Assembly (NCBI GenBank): GCA_019418605.1
Contig: DYBN01000036.1
Coordinates: 1-64,000 of the forward strand
Direction of reading: 5' to 3'
Length of the DNA: 64,000 nucleotides
Origin: Sutterella sp.
GTDB taxonomy: Bacteria > Pseudomonadota > Gammaproteobacteria > Burkholderiales > Burkholderiaceae_F
In this document: piece by piece, positions 42,862 to 50,243 of the stretch
Numbering within the stretch: the stretch's first letter is position 1
Layout of the letters: the number at the start of each line of letters is the position of its first letter
Notes under the pieces: generated by a model
Databases searched by the model: none
Told to the model about the DNA's origin: nothing
What the model saw: the letters and a program-made list of their open reading frames with translations, nothing else
Translations under genes and position numbers: made by a program

Positions 42862-44379
42862 ATGGAAAAGACGATCTCCCGCCGCGCGCTGATTGCCGCC
42901 GGCACCGCCGCAACGGCGGCCGCCGCCGCAGGCGCCGCCCGTGCCGCGGGCGCTCCCGGCAAGCCTGTCTTTGACAAAGTGGTCGACATCATCGTCGTCG
43001 GTTCGGGCTTTGCAGGACTCGCCGCCGCCCTTGAGGCAAGGCTTGGCGGAGCGCAGGTCATGCTTTTGGAGAAAATGCCCGCCTTCGGCGGCAACTCGGC
43101 CATCAACGGCGGCGCCTTCTCGGTGGCAGGCAGCCCCCTGCAGAAAAAGTTCGGCATCAAGGATTCGCCCGAACAGATGCTCGCCGACATGATCCGCTCG
43201 GGCCGCGGCCTGTCGCACGTCGATCTTCTCAAAATGGTGGTCAACGGCTCGCTGCCCGCCTACGAATTCACCCTGCGCCACGGCGTGAAGTACAAGGACT
43301 TCGTGCAGCACTTCGGCGGCCACTCCGTTCCCCGCACCCTGCAGACCGTCGAGAGCACGGGCGGGGGCATCACGCGGCCTCTTACCGAGTCGTGCCGCAA
43401 GCACGGCGTCGAGATGCACCTGCGCGCCAAGATGCTTGACTTCGTGCGCGCCGAAGACGGCCGCGTCATCGGTCTGAAAGTGCGCGAGCGCTACCTCTTT
43501 CCCGACGAAAACTCGGGCGTGGTGCAGACCTACGGCGCGCGCCGCGGCGTCATCATGGCCACGGGCGGGTTTTCGCGCAACATCTGGTTTAGAAAGCAGC
43601 AGGACCCCAACCTCGACGAGCGCCTTGACTCCACCAACCACCCGGGAGCCACGGGAGAGGGCATGCTCAAGATGTTTGAAATCGGCGGCGCCCCCGTGCA
43701 GGTTGACCAGATCCAGCTCGGCCCCTGGAGCTCGCCTGATGAAAAGGGCTTTGGCCTTGTCTCGCAGTTCAACACCATCGCGGGCTTTCCGATGGGAATC
43801 ATGGTCGACGTGCGCACGGGCCGGCGCTTTTGCAACGAGCTTGCAGACCGCAAGGAGCGCACCGACGCCATCTTGAATCAGATGCAGGACGGCAAGCCCG
43901 TCTACCCGGTGTGCTTTACCGACAGCAAGGGCGTGGCCAAGGCCCAGACGCTTAAAAACGGTCTGAAGTACGGCGTCATCAAAGAGTTCAACACGATCGA
44001 GGCGCTTGCCGCGGCCTACGGCATTCCCGCCCGGGGCCTTGCCGAGCAGGTTGCCCAATGGAATCAGATGGTCAAAAACGGCAGCGACACGCAGTTTCAC
44101 CGTGCGCTTGACCTTGCCATCGTGCTCGACAAGCCGCCCTTTTACGCCGCGCGCGTCTGGCCCAAGGTGCACTACTGCATGGGCGGCGTGGGCATCACGG
44201 CCAATGCCGAGGTCTACAACGTCATGGGCCGCGTCATCCCCGGTCTGTACGCCTGCGGCGAAGTCACGGGCGGCACCCACGGCGCAAGCCGCCTCGGGGG
44301 CTGCGCCATCGCCGACGGCCTCGTGATGGGACGCGTGGCCGCAACGAACTGCCTCAAGAACCCGCCCGCCACCCTCTAG
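42862..44379 (+). CDS. Tat-exported FAD enoate reductase (fumarate/urocanate reductase family), no haem domain
   Basis: 505 residues from the ATG at 42862 with GGAG upstream. A Tat signal (SRRALIAAGT) is followed by an Ala-rich stretch. The flavin domain begins DIIVVGSGFAGLAAALEARLGGA. The catalytic Arg region (NELADRKERTDAI), the His of HYCMGGVGI and the Arg of GASRLGGCAIAD correspond to fumarate reductase catalytic residues, but the QAHPT segment is replaced by QIQLGPWSSPDEKG. That replacement argues against fumarate and for a larger enoate; urocanate reductases are the nearest known type (from memory). There is no haem domain, and the tetrahaem cytochrome gene follows 27-39 bases later. 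It reduces an alpha,beta-unsaturated acid in the periplasm as terminal step of respiration. Confidence 0.88.
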   Translation: MEKTISRRALIAAGTAATAAAAAGAARAAGAPGKPVFDKVVDIIVVGSGFAGLAAALEARLGGAQVMLLEKMPAFGGNSAINGGAFSVAGSPLQKKFGIKDSPEQMLADMIRSGRGLSHVDLLKMVVNGSLPAYEFTLRHGVKYKDFVQHFGGHSVPRTLQTVESTGGGITRPLTESCRKHGVEMHLRAKMLDFVRAEDGRVIGLKVRERYLFPDENSGVVQTYGARRGVIMATGGFSRNIWFRKQQDPNLDERLDSTNHPGATGEGMLKMFEIGGAPVQVDQIQLGPWSSPDEKGFGLVSQFNTIAGFPMGIMVDVRTGRRFCNELADRKERTDAILNQMQDGKPVYPVCFTDSKGVAKAQTLKNGLKYGVIKEFNTIEALAAAYGIPARGLAEQVAQWNQMVKNGSDTQFHRALDLAIVLDKPPFYAARVWPKVHYCMGGVGITANAEVYNVMGRVIPGLYACGEVTGGTHGASRLGGCAIADGLVMGRVAATNCLKNPPATL

Positions 44380-44418
44380 GCCCCAGGGTCAATTTCACGG
44401 ACAAGGATGACAAGACAA

Positions 44419-44787
44419 ATGACAAACCCCAAGTTTCTTTGCGCCTTCCTCGGCCTGATTTCGGCGGCCGTGATGGGCAGCGCCTGCGCGGCGGACCTTC
44501 AGATGAGCAAGCACCATGCAGCCGCCGTCAAGGACTGCACCGTGTGCCACACGCAGGAAAACGCCGTTGCAGGCAACGCCTTCGTGGTGCCCGACGACAA
44601 GGTCTGCATGAGCTGCCACGGCAGCTACGAGTCGCTTGCCAAGAAGACCGACAAGCTCGAAGAGCCCAACCCGCACCGCTCGCATCACTACGGCACGAGC
44701 CTCTCGTGCAGCGCCTGCCACAAGGAGCACTCCGAACCCAAGGCCTGGTGCAACGAGTGCCACGAATTTAAGTACACGATGCCCTGA
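44419..44787 (+). CDS. Periplasmic tetrahaem cytochrome c, electron donor of the flavin reductase
   Basis: 122 residues from the ATG at 44419; an in-frame ATG at 44407 would add four residues. A Sec signal ends ACA. Four haem motifs occur in about 90 residues: CTVCH, CMSCH, CSACH and CNECH, with spare histidines (KHHAAAV, HRSHHYG) for bis-His coordination. It corresponds to the N-terminal haem domain of Fcc3-type fumarate reductase, as a separate protein. Compare the flavocytochrome at 31752-33548, where the same domain is fused. It should take electrons from a CymA/NrfH-like quinol dehydrogenase, which is not in this window. Confidence 0.9.
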   Translation: MTNPKFLCAFLGLISAAVMGSACAADLQMSKHHAAAVKDCTVCHTQENAVAGNAFVVPDDKVCMSCHGSYESLAKKTDKLEEPNPHRSHHYGTSLSCSACHKEHSEPKAWCNECHEFKYTMP

Positions 44788-44802
44788 CCATTGAACGCGC
44801 GA

Positions 44803-44836
44803 GAGCGCAGAAAAGGGCTCCGCCCGCCCTGCGCTC
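44803..44836 (+). repeat. Stem-loop between the cytochrome and lyase genes
   Basis: GAGCGCAG and CTGCGCTC pair around an 18-base loop, 16 bases after the cytochrome stop. No T-run follows, so it is probably a processing or stability element inside the operon. Confidence 0.35.
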
Positions 44837-44945
44837 CCGCCCAAAAGCATCTTTAACTTCCTCCCTTTTTCGGCCCCTTTTTCACCTCTGCCGCGCCGGG
44901 AAGGGAGCGAGCAAAAAAACAAACCTTCGCACAAAGGAGAATCTC

Positions 44946-46607
44946 ATGAAGTTTCTGAAGACAACCGCCATGGCGGCGGTCATGCTCGCCTGCGGCTCGC
45001 TGAGCGCCGCGACGATCACCCTGGACGGCAAGCACCTCACGATGGAGGATGCCTGGAAAATCGCCAACAACGAGGCCGACGTGGCCATTTCGCCCCGCGC
45101 GATGAAGCTGCTCGACGACAGCCACAAGCTCGTCATGGCCTCGGCCGCGGCGGGCCAGGCCGTCTACGGCCTCACCACGGGCGTGGGCCTGAACAAAGAC
45201 CACAAGCTCTTTACGGCCGACGGCAAGCTCACCGACGCCGTGGTCAAGGCCTCGCGCGACTTCAACTACAACGCGCTGCGCTCGCACTCGGCGGGCGTGG
45301 GCGAAATGATGCCCACGAACCTCGCGCGCCTGTCGATGGTGGTGCGGTTAAATACCCTTCTTGACGGCAAGTCGGGCGCCCAGCCGCGCGTGGCCGAGCT
45401 CTACCGCGACATGCTCAACAAGGGCGTCACGCCCCTGATTCCCTCGGAGGGCTCCGTTGGCGAGGCGGACATTCTTCTTGCCTCGCACGTCGGCGCCGTG
45501 ATGATCGGCGAGTGGAAGGCCGAGCTCAACGGCAAGGTGGTCGACGGCAAGACCGCTCTGAAAAAGGCGGGCATCAAGCCGCTCGTGCCCGAAGGAAAGG
45601 ACGCGCTGGCGATTTTGTCGAACAACTCGGTTGCCATGGCCTATGCGATCGACGCCGCCCGCAACGCCGCACGCATCATCAAGGTCACGCCCTACGTCTA
45701 CGGGCTCTCGCTTGAGGGCCTCAACGGCAACGTCGCCCCGATCCTTCCGCAGTCAATCGGCACGCGCCCGTTTGAGGGACTTGCGGAGACGGCCGCCGAC
45801 ATGCGCGACGTCCTCAAGGGCTCCTACCTCTGGCAGACCGACGAAACCCGGCCGCTGCAGGATCCGCTTTCTTATCGCGTCACGGTCTACGGGCTCTCGG
45901 AAGCAAAGCGTGCGCTCAACGACCTCAATGCGCAGATTTCCGTACAGATCAACAGCACGGACGACAACCCGGCCACGATTCTCAATGCGACGACCGAGTA
46001 CAAGAACACCTCCACGCAAGTGGCCAAGTACTTTGTCAAGGGCAACGGCGTTGAAGGCGCCATCATCCCGACGGGCAACTTCAACCCGCTGCCCGTGGCG
46101 CTCGCACTGCAGCGCACTTCGCTTGCGCTCGCGCACCTCTCGCACTACTCCGTGCAGCGCACGATCCACCTCTCCTACGACCAGTTCACGGGCCTCACCC
46201 GGTTCCTCTCCGATCCCTCCAACAAGGGACACGCCTTCGGCGCGGTGCAGAAGTCGTTCATGGGCCTGCACGTCGACAACATGGCGCTTGCGCAGCCCGT
46301 GAGCCTGTACGGCATGCCGGTCGCTGGCGAAATCGAAGACACCTTCACCAACATCCTGCAGGCCGCCAAGCGGCTCGATCAGATCGACGCCAATCTCATG
46401 CAGATCTACAGCGTCGAGATGCTGCACTCGACCCAGGCCGTTGACCTTCGCCGCATGCTCAAGAACAAGGATCTGAAGCTCTCGGAGAAAACCGACGCGC
46501 TCTACAAGGCCTATCGCAAGCTCGTTCCGTACGTCAAGGCCGACCGCATCTTCACGGACAACATTGCCGACGGCACCAAGCTTCTCAAGACCTATGAGGT
46601 GAAGTAA
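44946..46607 (+). CDS. Secreted aromatic-amino-acid lyase family enzyme lacking the MIO triad (ergothionase-like)
   Basis: 553 residues with a clear Sec signal peptide (KTTAMAAVMLACGSLSA), unlike the cytoplasmic histidine ammonia-lyases (HAL). GGAG precedes the ATG. HAL-family landmarks: the catalytic Tyr loop VYGLTTGVG (residues 73-81), RSHSAGVG (112-119), LQDPLSYR (304-311), NSTDDNP (336-342) and EIEDTFTN near the C-terminal half. The segment that forms the MIO cofactor (GSVGASGD in HAL) reads GSVGEADI at 169-176, so Ala-Ser-Gly is absent and MIO cannot form. Ergothionase, which eliminates trimethylamine from ergothioneine to give thiourocanate, is the known MIO-less member. The adjacent enoate reductase and cytochrome suggest that the elimination product is respired. 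Substrate remains a hypothesis. Confidence 0.85.
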   Translation: MKFLKTTAMAAVMLACGSLSAATITLDGKHLTMEDAWKIANNEADVAISPRAMKLLDDSHKLVMASAAAGQAVYGLTTGVGLNKDHKLFTADGKLTDAVVKASRDFNYNALRSHSAGVGEMMPTNLARLSMVVRLNTLLDGKSGAQPRVAELYRDMLNKGVTPLIPSEGSVGEADILLASHVGAVMIGEWKAELNGKVVDGKTALKKAGIKPLVPEGKDALAILSNNSVAMAYAIDAARNAARIIKVTPYVYGLSLEGLNGNVAPILPQSIGTRPFEGLAETAADMRDVLKGSYLWQTDETRPLQDPLSYRVTVYGLSEAKRALNDLNAQISVQINSTDDNPATILNATTEYKNTSTQVAKYFVKGNGVEGAIIPTGNFNPLPVALALQRTSLALAHLSHYSVQRTIHLSYDQFTGLTRFLSDPSNKGHAFGAVQKSFMGLHVDNMALAQPVSLYGMPVAGEIEDTFTNILQAAKRLDQIDANLMQIYSVEMLHSTQAVDLRRMLKNKDLKLSEKTDALYKAYRKLVPYVKADRIFTDNIADGTKLLKTYEVK

Positions 46608-46643
46608 TCCTCCAAATACAAGGCAAAAGGCCGCCTTGCACTC

Positions 46644-46685
46644 CTGCGGGCCGCCCGCAACGCAAGTCCCGCGGGCGGCCCGCAG
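46644..46685 (+). repeat. Perfect 15-base inverted repeat after the lyase gene
   Basis: CTGCGGGCCGCCCGC and GCGGGCGGCCCGCAG pair completely around a 12-base loop, 36 bases after the lyase stop and about 105 before the porin. No T-run follows. It may attenuate or terminate transcription with help of Rho, or protect the lyase mRNA. Confidence 0.6.
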
Positions 46686-46790
46686 TCGCCGCACGATTCA
46701 TACAAAACCACAAGCAAAGCGGCGCCCGCAGCCATGCACCCCCACCTCAGCCACTACACCAACCCCCCATACCAACCAAAGGAAGAACAG

Positions 46791-47957
46791 ATGATGAAGA
46801 AAACTCTGGCCGCCGCAGCCCTTGCCGCGGCCTTCTCGGGCGCAGCGCCCGCGGCCGACCTTGAGCTCTACGGCGTCGTCGACACGGGCTTTACCTACAC
46901 GCACGGCAACGACGTCGACATCGACCGCTTTGAAATGAGCACCGGCAACTACGCGGGCTCGCGCTTTGGCCTTCGCGGCGGCGAAGACCTGGGCAACGGC
47001 GTGCGCATCAACTTCATTTTGGAAAACGGCTTTCAGTCCGACACGGGCAACTACGCCAAGGCCGACTCGATCTTTAACCGCGAATCGCAGCTCTTTCTCA
47101 CCGGCAGCTGGGGGCAGCTCGGCTTTGGCCGCGTGGGCGCCTTCACCTCGGGCTCTTCGTCTCTGAGCTGGTACTGGGACCTCGAGCCCTTTGAGACGGG
47201 CTACATCGACGCGGGCATCCAGGCCTCCCAGGTCAACGTCTGGCGCCTGAATTCCAACACGATCTACTACATCTCGCCCGTGTTTGCGGGCTTCAAGCTC
47301 GGCATCCAGTACAGCCTCACCGGCACCAACGACAAGGAGGCGCAAAAGCAGGGCGACAACAACACCTTCACCAACGTCGCGCTGCGCTGGGACGGGGCCA
47401 ACGCCCGCGCCATCCTCGGCTTTGAGATGGAGACCTACGGCGACAACGAAACCTACTACGGCGCGGGCGGCGCAGCCGACGGCACCTTCACCGAGCGGCG
47501 CGACAACGCCTACAACGTCAAGCTTGCCGGCGCCTGGAACGTCGCGGGCGGCCCCGCAACGCTCTATGCGGGCGCAAGCTGGTACAAGAACTACAACATC
47601 TTCTCGGACTCGACCTACGACGACGACGGCAAAGTGTTCTATGATCGCGACAGCTCGAAGCGTCTGCAGGGCTACTCGTTCTTCGTTGGCGGCAAATACA
47701 CGATCGGTCAGGCGGATCTTCTGGCCATGTTCCAGTATCTTGACGGCGAAAACGAGGGCTACCTCGAAGGCTCCGGGCAGGACAAGGACTACAAGCGCTA
47801 CATCGCCTCGATCGGCTGCCACTACCACTTTTCCAAGCGCACGATGCTCTACACCATCGCTTCCTACGCCGACGGCACGGGCACGTTTGACGATCTGGAT
47901 GACGGAGCGGCCACCAACCGCTGGATGGGACACTTGGGTCTGACGCACTTCTTCTGA
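46791..47957 (+). CDS. Gram-negative outer-membrane porin (Burkholderia/Neisseria type)
   Basis: 388 residues from the second of several ATGs (46791, ribosome site GGAAG). A Sec signal ends APA and the mature protein begins DLELYGVVDTGFTY, as betaproteobacterial general porins do; SRFGLRGGEDLGNG and the C-terminal LGLTHFF with terminal Phe are also typical. It probably lets the substrate or product of the periplasmic lyase-reductase pair across the outer membrane. It follows the lyase after a strong hairpin. Confidence 0.93.
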   Translation: MMKKTLAAAALAAAFSGAAPAADLELYGVVDTGFTYTHGNDVDIDRFEMSTGNYAGSRFGLRGGEDLGNGVRINFILENGFQSDTGNYAKADSIFNRESQLFLTGSWGQLGFGRVGAFTSGSSSLSWYWDLEPFETGYIDAGIQASQVNVWRLNSNTIYYISPVFAGFKLGIQYSLTGTNDKEAQKQGDNNTFTNVALRWDGANARAILGFEMETYGDNETYYGAGGAADGTFTERRDNAYNVKLAGAWNVAGGPATLYAGASWYKNYNIFSDSTYDDDGKVFYDRDSSKRLQGYSFFVGGKYTIGQADLLAMFQYLDGENEGYLEGSGQDKDYKRYIASIGCHYHFSKRTMLYTIASYADGTGTFDDLDDGAATNRWMGHLGLTHFF

Positions 47958-48025
47958 CCGTCTGCCGCGCAAGTCCTGGCGCAGGCCCGGCACACGCAAG
48001 CCGCCCTGCGCCGACCGCGCGACCC

Positions 48026-49270
48026 GTGTTTTCGATGCCGTTTCGAGGCCGCCGCTGCCCGCCATCCGCCCTTCATTTGACGCTTGCCTCATCGGCGGGC
48101 CCCTTTCTTGACGGCTACTCCACGGCCTCGGCCGCGTTTTTGGCAAGCCTTCTTGAGGGCGCCGGCGCCTGGCAGGTTGCGCTCTTTACGAGCTTGTATC
48201 TTGCGGGCACTGTTGCGGGCTCTCTTTGCATGGGCGCGGCCGCAGACCGCGTCGGCCGCCGGCGCCCCTATCTGGCCGCCATGGCGGCCGTGGGGGTGGT
48301 GTGCACCCTCTCGGCGCTTTCGGCCTCGCTCGGGGCGCTGCTGCTCATGCGGCTTCTCACGGGCTTTCTTTTGTGCGGCGACTACCCCGTGGGGCAGGCC
48401 ATGGTGGTCGAGCATCTGCCCGAAGGAAAGCGCGAGCGCAGCCTCTCATTTTTGATGCTTGCGTGGTACTTCGGCGCCCTCTCGGGCGTACTCGTCGCCA
48501 TTCCCGTAGTCGATGCCCTCACGCAGCCCGAAGCCTTTCTTTGGGTCGAGGCGGCCTTTGCCGCCTTTGCTCTTTTGCTGCGCTTTTTTATCCCCGAGTC
48601 GCCGCTTTGGAGCCGGAGCACTCGCGAGGTCAGCGAGCGCCTCCCGCGCGAGCGCACTTCCCTTGGCGTTTTAGCCCGCGACATCGCCCGCAACCGCCGC
48701 GTCTTTGTGTTTTGCTGCGCCTTCTGGCTGTGTCAGACAATTCCGGGCACCATCATGATGCTCTACAGCCCGGCGATTCTTCACCGCCTCACGGGGACGA
48801 CGGACGCCGTCCCGCAGATGCTGCTGCTCTACGGGTGCTTTCTTGCGGGGATTCTGCCCGCTTCAAGCGCGTGGTTCGCAAGGCGCCTGCGCGCGGTCCT
48901 GCTCTGGACGTTTGCGCTCATGGCGCTGGGGCTTGCGGGCGTCATGCTCTTTGCAAAAACAAGCCCCGCGGCCACCAACCTTTCCTTTGTTGTTTTTGCG
49001 CTGAGCTACGGGCTGCAGTCCACGCTTGACTTTGTCTATCCCAACGTGCTTTTTCCGGCCGCGGCACGCGCTTCGCTCGTGGGAGCCGTGACGGCCGTCT
49101 CGCGGCTGGGCGCGGCGCTTGCGGCCTTTGTCTTTCCGCTTCTGGCGGAGCACTTTGCGCTTGAGCCCCTTTTTTGCTGCGGTCTTGTGGTGCTCGCGGC
49201 GGGCTTTGCCGCAGGCTGGCGCGGGGCGCCGCGCAACGCTCTCGAAAGGAAAGCGGCTCAAAAGCCCTGA
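48026..49270 (+). CDS. Major facilitator superfamily transporter
   Basis: 414 residues with about 12 hydrophobic segments. The loop 2-3 motif is present (GAAADRVGRRRP), and FLLCGDYPVGQAMVVEHLP with ERSLSF resembles the sugar/organic-acid branch. Start is a GTG at 48026 or an ATG at 48035. It follows the porin after 68 bases. In this context it may import the reduced product or the lyase substrate, or export a metabolite. It converges on rsmI, with the stops adjacent. Confidence 0.85.
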   Translation: MFSMPFRGRRCPPSALHLTLASSAGPFLDGYSTASAAFLASLLEGAGAWQVALFTSLYLAGTVAGSLCMGAAADRVGRRRPYLAAMAAVGVVCTLSALSASLGALLLMRLLTGFLLCGDYPVGQAMVVEHLPEGKRERSLSFLMLAWYFGALSGVLVAIPVVDALTQPEAFLWVEAAFAAFALLLRFFIPESPLWSRSTREVSERLPRERTSLGVLARDIARNRRVFVFCCAFWLCQTIPGTIMMLYSPAILHRLTGTTDAVPQMLLLYGCFLAGILPASSAWFARRLRAVLLWTFALMALGLAGVMLFAKTSPAATNLSFVVFALSYGLQSTLDFVYPNVLFPAAARASLVGAVTAVSRLGAALAAFVFPLLAEHFALEPLFCCGLVVLAAGFAAGWRGAPRNALERKAAQKP

Positions 49271-50158
49271 TCAATCCTGGCTTGCGGACTTTTCGTCTGC
49301 GGCCCCGAGCTCTTCAATCATCCGGTAGAGCGCCTCGCGCTTGAGGCCCGTGACGCGCGCGGCAAGCGAGGCCGCCCGCGAGGGCGGCAGCTGCGCGGCC
49401 ACGGCCGCAAGCCAGGCTCTGTCGCGATCGTCAAGCTCCGTTGCCCTGCCCTCGCGCATGTCGACGGCAATGACGTACTCGCCGCGCGGCTCGTGACTTT
49501 GCGCCCATTGGGCAAGCTCTCCCGCCGGCATCGTGCTGAAGGTCTCAAAGCGCTTCGTGAGTTCCCGGGCCACCACGACGCGGCGGTCGGCCTCAAGCTC
49601 CGCGGCAAGGTCCGTTAAAAGCGCGCAGATGCGGTGCGGCGCCTCGTAGAGCACGAAGGCTTCGCCGCGGCCTGCGAGCTCTCGCAGCGCCTCGCGGCGC
49701 GCCTTGGCGGCAGGAGGCACGAATCCGGCAAAGGTAAAGCGGTAGGAAGAAAGCCCGCTTGCGCTCAAGGCCGCCACGGCGGCGCTTGCGCCCGGCACGG
49801 GGCTCACCGAAAACCCAGCCTGCCGCACAAGCGCCACGGCCTTGGCGCCGGGGTCGCTCACGGCGGGCGTGCCCGCGTCGGTGACAAGCGCAATGCGGCG
49901 TCCCTCGCGCAAAAGGTCAATGAGGCGCCCGGCGGCGGCGTGCTCGTTGTGCTCGTGCACGCTCATCGTGGGCGTGGCGATGCCGTAGCGCTCGAGCAGC
50001 TTTTTCGTCTGCCGGGTATCCTCGCAGGCGATGACGTCGCAGGCGTCGAGCACCCAGAGCGCGCGCAGCGTAATGTCGGCGGCGTTGCCGATGGGAAGCC
50101 CTACAATATAGAGCGTTGCGCCTGAAAAGGACTGCTGCGCGAGCCCCGCGCACTGCAT
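49271..50158 (-). CDS. rsmI: 16S rRNA 2'-O-ribose C1402 methyltransferase RsmI
   Basis: About 295 residues if started at the ATG at 50156-50158 (MQCAGLAQQ). A longer in-frame reading begins at 50245 but would overlap the divergent lpoA-like start, sharing CATG. The tetrapyrrole-methylase fold is clear: TLYIVGLPIGNAADITLRAL, IACEDTRQTKKLL, VTDAGTPAVSDPG, PGASA. It methylates C1402 in the ribosomal P site with SAM. The divergent rsmI/lpoA arrangement is the same as in E. coli (yraL/yraM). Confidence 0.92.
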   Translation of the reverse strand: MQCAGLAQQSFSGATLYIVGLPIGNAADITLRALWVLDACDVIACEDTRQTKKLLERYGIATPTMSVHEHNEHAAAGRLIDLLREGRRIALVTDAGTPAVSDPGAKAVALVRQAGFSVSPVPGASAAVAALSASGLSSYRFTFAGFVPPAAKARREALRELAGRGEAFVLYEAPHRICALLTDLAAELEADRRVVVARELTKRFETFSTMPAGELAQWAQSHEPRGEYVIAVDMREGRATELDDRDRAWLAAVAAQLPPSRAASLAARVTGLKREALYRMIEELGAADEKSASQD

Positions 50159-50243
50159 CAGGGCGTTGTCGGCAAAGCGAAAGCCCCTCGCCTTCGGCTC
50201 GAGAACCTCGGCCTCCCCCCGATTTTCATTTGAAATGGATTGC

